Source of the DNA: Tolypeutes matacus
Lineage: Eukaryota > Chordata > Mammalia > Cingulata > Chlamyphoridae
Length of the DNA: 64,000 nucleotides
Assembly (NCBI GenBank): GCA_026826555.1
Contig: JAKSZT010054335.1
Span: 6,460,649-6,524,648, forward strand
Direction of reading: 5' to 3'
The notes beneath the pieces were generated by a model that did no database searches, was not told where the DNA came from, and was given only the letters and a program-made list of their open reading frames with translations. Of this stretch, positions 49,095 through 60,591 are shown piece by piece (position 1 is the stretch's first letter; the number at the start of each line of letters is the position of its first letter). Position numbers and translations under genes: made by a program.

Positions 49095-50236
49095 GAGCTT
49101 CAACCTAACCACCCACCTTACACAGACGTTAATTCAGAATGGACCACAGATCCAGCTGTAAAATGTAAAGCTATAAAATGATGAGAAGAAAACATAGAAA
49201 TATGTGTAACCTGGAGTTAGGCAAAAAATTCTTAGATGTGTTATCAAAAGTACAACCCATAAAAGGAAAAAAATGGACAAATTGGAACTTTACCAAAAAT
49301 TTAAAGTTTTGGTCTGTGAAAAACAGTTAAGAAAATGAAAAGACAAGCCACAGACTGAGAGAAAATAGTTGTAAATAAATCAGACAAAGGACTTATGTCC
49401 AGAAAATATAAAGAATTTTCAGAACTCAACTGTAAAAATGTAAATAACTCCATTTCAAAATGGACACTTTACCAAGGAGGATATAAGAATGGCAACGACA
49501 CACTTTTGAGAAGATGCTCAACACCATTTAGGGAAATGCAAATTAAACTATGCTGAGATACCACTTCACACCTATTAGAATGGCTAAAAGCACTGACAAT
49601 GCCAAGTGCTAAGAGTGAATGCGTGGCATTTGGAACTCATCATGCATTGCTGATGAGAATGTGAAATGTTACAAACACCCTGGAGAAAGCAGTGTGTGGT
49701 TTCTTACAGGTTAAACATGCACTTACCACGTGGCCCAACTATCCTACTCTTCAGTGTTTACCCTAGAGAGAAGAAAACTGAGGTTCTCGTAAAAACCTGT
49801 ATACAATGTTCATAGCAGCTTATGCCCCAAACTGAAAGTAACTCGGGTGTCCTTCAACAGGTGAATGGCTTAAAAACTGGTTCACCTGTACAATGGACTA
49901 TTCAGTAATAAAAAAGAATGAGCTATTGATATGTGCAGCAACTTCGACGAATCGCAAAGACATTCTGTGGAAGGAAAGGCGTCAGTCTCAAAAGGTTACA
50001 TACTGTGTGATTCCAATGATCGGACATTCTCAGAAAAGACAAAACAATAGGGATGGAGAAAGAGATCAGTGGTTGCCAGGGGCTGGGAAAAGTGGTAGGT
50101 AGCCCGAAATTTTTTTGGGTGATGGAATTGTTCTGTATCCAGATAATGGTGGTGGTTGACATGCAGTCAAATTCATATACATGTACACAAAAAAGTAATT
50201 TCACTGTATATTAATTAAAAATAAATTTTTAAAAAC
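49095..50236 (+). mobile_element. Old L1 (L1M-like): ORF2 C-terminal half and 3' UTR
   Basis: Clear L1 order from acgttaattcagaatggacc through aatggacaaattggaacttt, cacttcacacctattagaat and gtgaatggcttaaaaactgg, to a 3' UTR with ggttgccaggggctgggaaa and an A-rich end (taaaaataaatttttaaaa). Stops are common. Confidence 0.8.
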
Positions 50237-52769
50237 TTGTATAGGAAAGGAGATTGATTGTCGAGCGCCACATGCCACTCTGCTCTGCAGGGCTCGCTCT
50301 CCTTGGCTGAGTCCCAGAGGTGTCTCGCCCTCACCCTTGCCCAGGGCATCGGTCCGTCCATTCATGGACTAGCAGGGATTGTCCGGTTTCTATTTGGACA
50401 AATCCCCTATCAGGGGACTCCGCCTCCTTCAAAATTGTAGATTGGACTTACTATATGCCCTTGAAGAGGGACGGTGTCTGCAGTTCACTTGTGCCCCATC
50501 CTGTTCCACAAGAAAAGCAGCTCAGCACACAGCTCCCGCTGCCTGTGCCTCCTTTCCGCAAAGGTTTCTCTTGCGTTCCAGATGCCGTCACTCATTAAGT
50601 GTGATTGCTGATTGTATGTCTTGATGTTAGTTTAGGTTACTGAGGCAGGCAGGCACCGCATAAGTACAAGTTGTCATCCTAATTAGCATCACTGCATGCT
50701 TAAGCCGGTTTAAAACCCCATGGCTCCTGTGGCACTTCACAGGTGTGGAGCTGCTATGAAATCACTACACATCTGGCTGTCTTATTCCCATGACTGCTGC
50801 ACTTGAAAGATGACTCCTGGCCTTGATAGACTCAAAAGGAATTCTGAAACAGCCTCACTCAGTGGGTGCTGGCAGTGTGGGGGTTCTGGAGATTATAGAA
50901 AAGGCAGGTGGCCGGGGACCTGGTACAGTTTAAGAAAACATGGACATAAAAAGAAGTAGATTCTGTAGAGAAAGGTAAGAAAAACATCCAAAAGAAAAGC
51001 AGATCAGAAATGGCATTTGAGGCAATTTGCTGGCATCATTAAACACTGTGCTTGGTATAGTGAGTGCATTCAGTGGGCCCGGGATTGGGGGACTTGCTCC
51101 TGGACAAGCTGCCCAAGGACTTTGCTAGCAAGTCTCCGTATTCTGAAAGATCACTCAGACTGAGGGTAAATGGAGAATGTGCTGGATTGTCCTTTTTCTT
51201 CCCCTCCCAGAAGCCAAAATTCATATTCCAAACTTCTTTTTTCCCCCTCATTTCACCAAAATAAAATAATAAACCAAAAATGTCACACCGAAGGAAAAGT
51301 CTGTGCTGTTCCATCTTATCAAAAGCTTGGAAACGTCAGGGCAGAGAGCCTAGAATATAAATGCAGTGTTATCAAACACGCCGTGTTTTATGCCGTTATC
51401 CCTACGCTGCTCGGTCCAGAGACTGCATTCAGTTTGGAGCCTGCCCTAAAACACTGTGCCACAGCCGTTCCAAAGGCCCTGCTCTTGACGGAGTGGGATG
51501 GGGAGCGAGCCGCTGCGCCGGTGGTCCCTGAACACCGCATGGCGGTGGGCGCCCCAGTCTTCTGTCTGCGTCTGTTACTGTGTCCCTCCCAAAGCAGCAT
51601 GTACCGTCAAAGGGGACCATTTCTAAGTGGTCTTGTAATCATTGAAATAGCCATTCTCACTAATCAGAGTGAGAGAAAAGAAGAAACTTTGTTAAAAGCA
51701 GCTTAAGACATTTGTAAAAAGGACTTTACCACATGGCCACCAAAATACACATTTCAGGTGGGTTTTTTCTTTTAGTCAGAAGTCCCCCAAGCTGTACCCT
51801 GTTGACTACTGGCTGCTTTTCCCTATTATTTTCCTTTTACTCTTTGTTAACAGAGGAGGTAGCATACAATATTACTCTACTATGCATGTCTTCTTGTATG
51901 TACACAAGCATGTCAATGTAACTTTCTGTAACTCAAGGATAATGTATTTCCAACAAATGTAGGATAATCTAGTTGAAGAGAATTGGGAATTGCAGCAGGC
52001 AGGCATTTTAATCAAAGAACCTAAATTGGACTTCAGTTAATAATGGAATTCTTGCAGGAATTAGCTGCAAACTTGTATTGAAGAATCAGATTTGAAGAGT
52101 TGTCCGTACTGATTTGTGAGGTGCACTGGTGCATCTTGTGATTGGAATGCCGTGAATCTGCTGCCTGCGGCAGGATAAGGGAGCAGAGCGAGCAGGCAGG
52201 GGCCGTGTGGAAGCAAATGCCCACAACTAGCAGGCCCCATGGAGCCCACAATTGTTTGTGGTGATTTTTTACTGACATAAGATAAAAACCTAGTTTTCCT
52301 CTATTAAATATAAATGTATTATGTATGTGTATATGTATATATATCCATATAATGCAGTTATATATATGCACAATATATAAATAACACACATGTACTTATA
52401 TTCCACTGTTTCATTAAAAAATACCTTCTTCTGTTCCAGGAACTTTTGTCCACACATACAGTTCAGTGTCTCTGTAAACCATTCTCAACCAAGGCAGAAA
52501 TGTAAATTCTAGAATTTACTGAATGGATAAGTATCTGTATCGGAAGTGCCTATTGTACCTAACTTGAAATCTGCTTTCTTTCTCATATATAATTTGAGTT
52601 TAATGCTTATCTTCCCTCCAAGAAATCAGTGAATTTAGGTCTAGGCTTAGAAAAGTGATTCCACCTCCAGTTTACTGTGCTTCATCTCAATTCTTCAAAC
52701 TCCCTGGGATACTCCCACCTCCTGGGCTTCTTTCAGAAGTCCTAGCTTTCTGAGTGAGCAAAATGATAC
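50237..52769. other. Single-copy DNA with an AT-rich tract
   Basis: No exon supported. 52305-52390 is an irregular (TA)/(TG) tract, tatgtatatatatccatata. Confidence 0.4.
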
Positions 52770-52780
52770 TGTCACTTTTT

Positions 52781-52930
52781 TTTTTTTTTTCTTTTTCCAT
52801 GTCCCCCCCACTCACAATTCAGACCAGGCACAAGGCCTGGGCTGAGGTGTATATGGGGTAGGCTCACTCTGCCTCCTTTTTCTATACAGTCAGTGCAAGA
52901 ACACAGCCTGTGGTAAGCACCAGGAGGCCT
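52781..52930 (-). mobile_element. Short processed retrocopy of unknown origin, antisense
   Basis: A poly(T) run followed by about 140 bp of non-repetitive sequence is bounded by an 11-bp direct repeat, tgtcacttttt, at 52770-52780 and 52931-52941. Read in the minus sense it is a body ending ggacatggaaaaag followed by poly(A), the structure left by L1-driven retroposition. The source RNA is not recognised and there is no AATAAA before the tail. Confidence 0.55.
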
Positions 52931-52941
52931 TGTCACTTTTT

Positions 52942-53999
52942 GAAAAGAGTGAATTCTTGGGAGAATGTTGCCATTAGGCCCATTTGGGGACTGAGTGTAC
53001 AGCGTCCAGTGTTTACGCCGTTAGGAAATTTCAGCTACCCTGGGAAGAGATCAGGAACATTTGCACCAGCGCCCAAATGCTGCTGGCCCTTGCCTTTCTC
53101 CCTGCAGGTGCCGGCGGTCTCATCTGGCCGGGGATGACCTCCTTTGGAACGAAGATCCTTTGTTTTTGTTCTGGGACTAATGTTTCTCCCAGTTCCTGTT
53201 TTAGTACAACACTCCTTCCCCACAAGAGGGAAACATTCATAGTTTTGTCATTAGGTGCTGGATAGAAACAAGAAAACCAAAGGAGACGCTCCTAAGATCA
53301 CAGTGTAGAAGGCAAAGGAAGAGAATGCTTGTCTACTGCCTTTGGTGACATGGAGGGGCAACTGCCAGTGGGGAAGGCCCTTACCTTGATCCTGTCCCCG
53401 TCCTGCTCTGCACGTCTCAAACCCCACGCCACCGTCCAGGCCCACTGCTGGCTCACTGCACTCAGCGGAGCTGGCGACCGGCCTCGCCCTCCTCTGAGGA
53501 CTGGGCACCAGGCAGTCGCTCCCCGATTGGCACTTGGTCCTGCTCACCTGGTGGCAGTTTTCTTTGCCTTGGTTTCTTTGATTCTTGAGTTCTTAGTGAA
53601 TAAATAAATCTTTAAAGATTTATTTAAATCTTAGTGAATAAATAAATCTGAAAAAAAAAAAAAAAGAGTTACAAAGTACATCAAAAAATTTTTTAAACCC
53701 ATTGCCCTGTTTTGGTTAGATTCTCCAATTACATGTTGTTTGCTGTAGAAAGTCCCTCCCAGTCATGTTGAAACAGTCAGTTCAACTTTGCTTTCCCACT
53801 TGGACATTTACCTATTTCCAGAAGTCCAATGTGTCAAAAACAAATTTATTATCTATGTTCCCTCAATCAGACTAGTTCTCCAGTTCACCTTCCTTGCCTC
53901 TGTCAATGGCAGCTGACTTCTAGTAATTCAACTGGAAAACTTACTCTGTGGATGAATGTTGTAATTCCTGGATGGAACGGGTGCAAGATATTTCAACAG
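52942..53999. other. Single-copy DNA with a tandem SINE-like tail
   Basis: No exon supported. It ends in the (AAAT)-type repeat described at 53592-53664. Confidence 0.4.
53592..53664 (+). repeat. Duplicated (GAATAAATAAATCT) segment with poly(A)
   Basis: cttagtgaataaataaatct occurs twice (about 53594-53613 and 53632-53651), separated by a small palindrome (ctttaaagatttatttaaat) and followed by an A run. It looks like the terminal tail of a DAS-type element, but no SINE head lies upstream. Confidence 0.6.
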
Positions 54000-54360
54000 A
54001 GAGATCAACGAGACTTGGTGAGGGATGGAAGGATGCAGTTAAGGCACGATTCAAGGAAGATTAGCACTCTGCCACCTCTTGGCCTCCCTAATTCCACTCT
54101 CTTCCTTATTTTACCACTCACTGCTACTAGGCTAGGCTTTCATGAATATTGTCTTCATTGTAATGCGCCCTGACTACACACCTTCAGTGGCTCCCCAGTG
54201 CCATTCAGATCATGCCAGCTGCCTGCCTGAATTACAAGGCCTGCATTCACCAGGCCCCACCCCACTGCTGTGGGCTCCCCTACTTTTTCCCAGTAGTCAT
54301 ATCCTAATCCTATCATTCTTCAAGATGCAACCCAAGAACCAAATCTTCCATGAAAAATGA
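54000..54360 (+). mobile_element. L2-like LINE fragment
   Basis: accttcagtggctccccagt, gcctgaattacaaggcctgc and attcaccaggccccacccc match the ORF2-end phrase seen in L2-type repeats. Upstream and downstream limits are vague. Confidence 0.45.
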
Positions 54361-54703
54361 GCTTTTCTAGGGTCCCCAGCTTTCATTGTGGAAGAAGAGG
54401 GCCTTTAGTCTGTCTTCCCTTGTTCAGAAAGGCCCTTGGTTTGCTCAGGGCTTCAGCTCAGGCTCTCCACTCCGAGGGAGGGACACTGCCCAGCATTCTC
54501 CCTGCCCACATCCCCAGCCCTGCCCCAGAGTGCACTGTATTTGTTCATTGCAAAATTTAGGGAGGGAATAGGTGGCTGTACTCTTCCCACCACATACCTA
54601 TGGTAGTGAATATAGTTTTAATATATTTGAGGTGGAGTCGAGCAACCAGTACATGTTGGGCATTAGATAATTTGGCCAAAAGTATGGATTCATCATTTCT
54701 TAT

Positions 54704-54875
54704 ACCAGTGGATCTCAAACTTTAGTGTTCCTAGAAATCACCTGGAAGCTTTCCAAAAGTGCAGGTTCTTGACTCTGCCTGAGGCTCTGGGATACGGGAC
54801 ACAGGAACCCGGACTTTAACCGATGGTAAGAAACTCTGCTGCAGGTGGTCTGAGGCTGGGACTTTGAGAGGCCTG
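54704..54875 (-). mobile_element. MER5A-like hAT DNA transposon, antisense
   Basis: taccagtggatctcaaactt, agaaatcacctggaagcttt, gactctgcctgaggctctgg, and the closing ggactttgagaggcctgc show the MER5A order in the antisense direction. Confidence 0.65.
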
Positions 54876-56104
54876 CTTACAGCTGCTCCCATCGCAGCAG
54901 CCACCTCACCTGAAGAAACGCCGTCCACCGCCACCCAAGTAAGAGCAGGGGCGTCAGGCAAAGGCAGCGCAACGGGAAGAGCCTCTGTACCACCAGCCCA
55001 GCCCCTGGCACCCGCAGTGTCTCTGGGTGTGAGGAAGCAAGGCTTCTGTTTGGGAGAGTGTTGGGTATTTTATGCCACTAGCTCTTTTCACACTAAGGCT
55101 GAGTTTCTAACAGGCTGCTGCTTCTGGAGACAAGAAGAGGTTTTTTAGAGGCTGTTACCACCCTAATTAACTCCTCTCCTCCTCTTTGAAAGGAGCCCCT
55201 TACCCACCCACCCAAGGAGTTTATGGAAATGTGAGATCTGGGGAAGAAGCACCTTCCCAGAGTGCCAGTTTGTTGCATTATAAAGAGGAAAAGTAGGAAC
55301 GAGAGACCTGGCAATTAAGAGGCTTGGACAAATTCCAGGCTTTAAAAAATGGACAGCACTAAGACAGAGTTACAGTCAAGTGCTGAATCTTGCAGCTTGG
55401 TCCAGAGCAGCCTGGATGGCTTATTTAAAGGACGAGCCCCTGGGACCAATCCAGGAGAATTTTTAAAACTGCGGGGGACTCTTCCCCAGGGCCCTGTTCT
55501 CAGTGCCAGCCCAGGGCGTGAGGCTGGGCAAGCTTAGCCACCAGCTCCCTTGGCCCAGAGGAACTAGAGGGCTTTATGCTCCTGGGGACATGACCATTCT
55601 CCTTGTGGTCGGAAAAAGTGTTCCGATTCCAGCAGTTGACGTGTTGTGGCATTCATCGTTGGTATCAGGGTAATAAGAGGGAGACCCATATTGCCATTTG
55701 TATGGCATGTCACAGTTTTTACAGGACTCTCCCCTAGATTGCCTCTTAATACCAACAGCTGTCCTTTGTCCAGTGCCCACAAGAGGGTGGATGTTTTGTA
55801 TACATTACCCTTAGTTCTCCCACGAAATCTGTACCTCCACAGGTGGGGAGGTGGTGCCTTGGCACCCTGGGAGAGCTTCCTGAAGTCCACACCCAGGGGC
55901 AGCAGAACCAGAATAAGGAGTCAAGTAGCGGCTCTCCAGTCATGTGCAGCCTGTTCAGCAATTTGGAGGAAACACAGGCTTAGTTTTCTTTAAACCCGTG
56001 AACATATTCAAAACAAATTTATATCACTACTGAATTTCAATAAGTCGAGAGAAAATTTTGTAGCTGTATACCACTATGAAGTCAATCGATAAAACTTGGA
56101 CTCT
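54876..56104. other. Single-copy DNA, nothing recognised
   Basis: Overlapping open frames at 55564-55993 on both strands lack any domain. I see no splice-supported exon. Confidence 0.4.
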
Positions 56105-56325
56105 CCATTTATTAATTCACCATCCCTGGGAGAGTTATTTAACCTCTTTGAGCCTTAGTTTCCACATCTATAAAACGGACAAAATACCAATACCTACCTA
56201 ATGTAGCTCTTATGAGAATCACATAGACATAATATGTCTAAAGTGCTTAGAAAAGTATCAGGCCCATGGTGAGCACCCATTAAATATTAGATGCCTAAAT
56301 ATTGATTATGATGATGTGATGGCCT
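56105..56325 (+). repeat. MIR SINE
   Basis: gagagttatttaacctcttt, gagccttagtttccacatct, ataaaacggacaaaatacca, cttatgagaatcacatagac and aaagtgcttagaaaagtatc give a nearly complete MIR order. Confidence 0.8.
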
Positions 56326-56354
56326 TGGCCCTCGCAGATTGAAGGCAATGGTTT

Positions 56355-56687
56355 TGGTTTTTTTTTTTTTCCTCTTTTCCTTTTTTTATTAGAGAAGTTG
56401 TAATCTTACAAAAGTCATGCATAATGTGCAGAATTCCCATACATCACCCCTCCGCCAACATCTAACATTGTTGTGAAATGTTTGTTGCAGATTATGAGGG
56501 AATCTGACTATTAGCACGAACTATGGTCCTTAGCGTACACTTGATGTATTTATTCCACATACCTCCTATTACGTATTAGTAAAAATATGGAATACTTCAC
56601 GAAGTTGCGTGTCATCCTTGTGCAGGGGCCATGCTAATCTTCTCTGTATTGTTCCAGTTTCAGTATGTGTGCTGCCAAAGTGAGCAC
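56355..56687 (-). mobile_element. U6 snRNA-L1 chimeric retrocopy
   Basis: Read on the minus strand this is one insertion: a full-length U6 copy (56687 to 56581), joined at its oligo-U end to a 5'-truncated armadillo-type L1 3' UTR (56580 to about 56355), then poly(A). The L1 part carries gaccatagttcgtgctaata, aaacatttcacaacaatgtt, gatgtatgggaattctgcac and aacttctctaataaaaaaa, matching the L1 3' UTR at 3210-3370 in order. caatggttt flanks it at 56346-56354 and 56690-56698. Such chimeras arise when L1 reverse transcriptase jumps from its own RNA to U6 RNA. Confidence 0.85.
56581..56687 (-). pseudogene. RNU6 pseudogene: U6 spliceosomal snRNA pseudogene (full length)
   Basis: U6 is the catalytic-core snRNA of the spliceosome, made by RNA polymerase III. 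This copy is 107 nt, from GTGCTC to the terminal TTTTT, and keeps the ACAGAGA box and the AGC triad. I count about ten differences from the canonical mammalian U6, most at former CpG positions (for example bases 7, 11, 38, 66, 93 and 94), as expected for a silent methylated copy. The plus-strand sequence beyond 56687, where the U6 promoter should be, has no correctly placed TATA or proximal sequence element that I can see. It is therefore unlikely to be expressed. Confidence 0.9.
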
Positions 56688-57107
56688 GCCAATGGTTTAT
56701 TGCTTTTGACCATGTACCGAGGTGAATTTGGTCTAGTAAAATGATACAGAAGCAGACCTGCAGGTGCTCCCTTTTGATCTGGGCTCTCCCAAAATTGACA
56801 ATATTTGAACATCTAACTCATTCTTAATGAGTTATGGTAACCATGCAGATATGACATGAAAATGCTTTTAGATCTTTTTGAGCCACTTTAGGGCAGTGAG
56901 GTCTCAATGGAAACACGATGTCCTAGCAGCCCTTCTCTTGAGGAGTATAGACTGCAGGCACGAGCAGGTCCTTGTGCTCATCCAAAGCACACCCAGCCCA
57001 GAGGAAAGGTCTACCTCCAGCTGGGACAGTGATACAGCCTTCAGGTCCATTCCAAAGGTTGCCTCATTCTCCACCCGGCCACTTAAATGTCTTTAGCCAT
57101 CTCATAT

Positions 57108-58190
57108 ATATATTGGTCTTTATAAAGGATATTTATTTGGGGTAGAAGTCCACAGATACCAGGCCATAAAGTGTTAAGTTTCTTCTCTCACCACACTCCA
57201 TTGCCACGCGTTAGAGCAAGGAAGCTGCCGCCTTTTGCCAGGGTTCAGGCTTCTGGGGTTCCTCTCTTCCTGGGGCTGCGTTTCTCTCCAGGCTTAGTTC
57301 CTGTTTCCTCCACAAGGTTAGCTGTAGACGATCAAGAGAACAGCTTGCTTCTCTTCTCCTGGGGCCTTCTTTCCAACATCAAAACTGCTTCTCAAAAGAC
57401 TGCTTCAACTCTGTTCTTTGCCTTGCCTTTTATATTCAATTCCCCACCCACCAAGGGGTGGGGCTCAATGCCCTACTGACGTGGCCCAGTCAATGCCCTA
57501 ATCGTAACTTAATCATGCCCAGATTAACAGATCAGTTTACAAACATGATCCAATTATATTTTTGGAATTCATAATTGCATCAAACTGTCCAACGGCTACA
57601 TTCCATCCTCTGAATTCCAAAAATACATTACAATATTAAAAAAAAACTTAAATCAGTAACAATCCAAGTACAAAATCATATCAAAATCATTTTTAAAGAA
57701 ATACAGTTCATCTTGAGGTAAAGTCCCGTCTGCTATAGACCTCTGAAACTTACAAAACCATTTAACCACTTCCAATACACAAATGGAAAGACAAAGGATA
57801 AACATTTTCATTATCATAAGGAGAAATTGGTATATTAAACATGAGTCATGGATCCTTTATAGTTCAGTAAAACTGCAGGGCATCCTCCTTTCGATTTCAA
57901 AGTCTGAGAGTCATTCTTAAGATGATGGTTTCTTCTCCTTGGGGCCACATAGGAACCCACCCTTTCCACAGGCTTGCCCAACGGCCATTTTCTTGGTTCC
58001 ACCCTCATCAAGCATCTGGGTGTTGACCAAGCTCCAGACCTCACCACCCAAGAGTGTTGGGGTGATTGCCACACCTTACCCACTCTTTGGGTTAGAGTCT
58101 TAGCCCCCCTAGTACAGTGAGGTGAAGACAACTTTCCCCCTAACCTTTGGCATACAGGTTCAACCCTCTCAGAGCAATGGGTTGACCACC
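57108..58190 (-). mobile_element. Retroposed ERVL-MaLR transcript: internal segment plus LTR lacking U5
   Basis: Minus-strand sense: about 600 bp of probable MaLR internal or leader sequence (58190-57592), then an LTR (57591-57108) starting near tggacagtttgatgcaatta and reaching the polyadenylation signal at 57132-57137. It stops 24 nt past that signal, before the U5 block (tttctggtattttgcatcagc-like) present in the other LTRs here. A 15-bp direct repeat, ttagccatctcatat, flanks it at 57093-57107 and 58191-58205, far longer than the 5 bp made by ERVL integrase. I infer L1-mediated retroposition of a polyadenylated MaLR RNA. No poly(A) remains. The internal assignment is the weakest part. Confidence 0.6.
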
Positions 58191-58205
58191 TTAGCCATCT
58201 CATAT

Positions 58206-59910
58206 TAGCTTTAATTTTGTGGTAAGGTCAAATAAGGACCTTATGTCTAGAAATCATGCCACGAATACCTAAACTCATTTTCCTATATCTATTACAGCTG
58301 ATCATATATTTTCAGACACAATCCTTTTATTCCTCAAAATCCATCATAATATATTCTGTGGCACTGACTCCTCCATGGTTCCTTTTAAAATCAAATTAGT
58401 ATGCACTGGAAGTAAATTTGACTTTCTGGATGGTTCTTTCATCTTCTGCAGATTATGGGGGGCATCACTGATGAATTCTTCTTCATTTTAAATGCCGCCC
58501 ATTTTCTTTGCACGCCATGGTTGTATGGCAGTGTCAATCTCCAGGGTCCAAGTTGTTTTTCTACATTCGCTCTAACCTCACAAGATTATGTGGACTGACA
58601 GCACTGGCTCTCCAGATGCCTCAAGAGGCTGGCTGGCCACGTTGGCCAGGATTTCCCTCAGAGCACCGACCGTAAGCCTTTCTTCCTACCAGCATTTTGC
58701 TTGGCGCCCCAGCTATACAGAAAGTTGCCATTAATTTTTCAGCATGGTGGTGACTATAATCCAGGACACAAATCTACGTTTGTGGCATTTCTTCTAGATC
58801 TTCATTTTGCCTGCCAATAATATTATATCTTAAGGATACTTGAGAAAATTAAAAGTTGCAAACTAAAAACTATATTTAACTACGTCTACTTACTGAATTC
58901 ATTACCCAACTCAAGTATCCATTTTTATTAAAATATACCAACAACCATTTAAAAAAACTAATCCCCAAATCCAGTTCAAACCAGTGTGGACTCCAATTAG
59001 AATATCTGACTTGTTCTGCAAACTGAGATTTTTGTTTTGAGTCCCCAATTTTTAAAAATATCTTCTCAAAAAAAAAAAAAAAATATATATCTTCTCATCT
59101 ATGCCAGAGGAAATGCCGCCTATTACTATTTATGTGTGACAACACTGATGAAATGGAAGAACTGAAAAAAAAAAAAAAAAAAAAAAAAAGATTTTTTTTT
59201 TTCTAGCTTTTAAAATCACATATATATCTTCCCCATCAGGATTTTCTTAAGAGGTCAGGTAAACAGCTGAGAGCCACTTTTACCTTTAAATTCATTAATC
59301 ATTTATCATAAGCCCTGGGACAGCAGTGTTGCATACAACCCATTAGTTAAAAGGTCAATAAAATGGCATCAATTGGAGGAGAGAAATCAAGGGACTATTT
59401 CCCAGTAGTATCTGGGAGGTAACAGTATACAGATATAAAATGAGAGGGTCTGGTATCAACTTTCCCAAACTCAGGTCTGGAAAATAAATCTTTCTTGTCT
59501 GTAATCCCTGGCACTTATTCAGGTGTACGGTGTGGACAGCTTTGTGCTAGGGGGTCAGTTAGAACACCTTCTGGATTATTGCATTGAATTTCTCTGTCAG
59601 ATTTGCAATTCTGTTCAGCATTTGCCATTAATCCTGAGATTACCACTGTAATAAAATCAGTAATTTCTTCAGAGTGATGTTATCATTTGACCAAGAGAAG
59701 ACGGTTGCTGAGTTTTGGTACATGTCTTTTTAGTGGGGGGAAGCATTAGGCTGGAACCACACTTTGTCATCTCTTCCTCTTTTATAGAAACATAATAAAT
59801 GCTCATGTTGTTGTATTTATTATTATAAATAATCAGATGTGCAAGGACTAAAAGCTATTAAAAGAATAAAGAAAAAGTGAAGCAACAGTGTTTCAAAATC
59901 AAAAGAAATG
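58206..59910. other. Mostly single-copy DNA with two long A tracts
   Basis: No exon or named repeat recognised. A runs lie at 59068-59083 (between two copies of atatcttctca) and 59165-59189 (followed by a T run). Upstream of the second run there is no clear SINE body. Confidence 0.4.
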
Positions 59911-60591
59911 TTTGAGGAGTTCCAGGAAGATGGTGTCGGAGTAGGTGGTGTCAGATGACTCTAGGCAGATAGGGCTCAACTCTCTCACAAAAACAATGGA
60001 GAAAGGGCCAAAAGCTGTCTGAGGGACCAATTCCCAGGAGGGTGAAGGGGCAGAGAGATAAAGAACCTGAAACAACAAATGTGAGTTACCAAAACCATGT
60101 GGCAGCCAGGAAGGACTCCCAATCCCCACCCCCAAAATATTAAGCTGGGGGTAAAACCCCTGGCTCACTGCAGCCGACTGAGAGGGGAACAGACGTCTTT
60201 CTCCCTGTCAGCTGTTACAAGGGAAAAGGGAAGGGTAGCCGGGGGCCTTCTCTTTAGTGAATTCAGCCAGCAGATCCCACTTTGAGTCTCAGCTCTGGCC
60301 AGACCAGAAACACAGGAAAGCAAAGATGGAAAGAAACTGCTTGGTGGAAAGGTGCACCGATGAGCGCCATCTGCTGGCCAGCCTGGAAATTTTATGGAGA
60401 AAAACCACTTTAAGGCCTCTCTTTACTGCATCTCCTGGGAGAAAATCTGCACCCCATTAGTGAGCCCTTGGCCTGGTTTTCATAACTTTTTTTTAAAGAC
60501 TTAGAATAAGTTGAACTAAATATCAAAGAAGAGCTGTGGAGAAAAAATAGAGAGAAATTGGCCATCAGAGTAAATTCACCAACACATTCAG

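Noticed and set aside
56581..56687. A functional U6 gene
   Set aside because: About ten substitutions, mostly at CpG sites, no visible U6 promoter upstream on the minus strand, and chimeric retrocopy structure.
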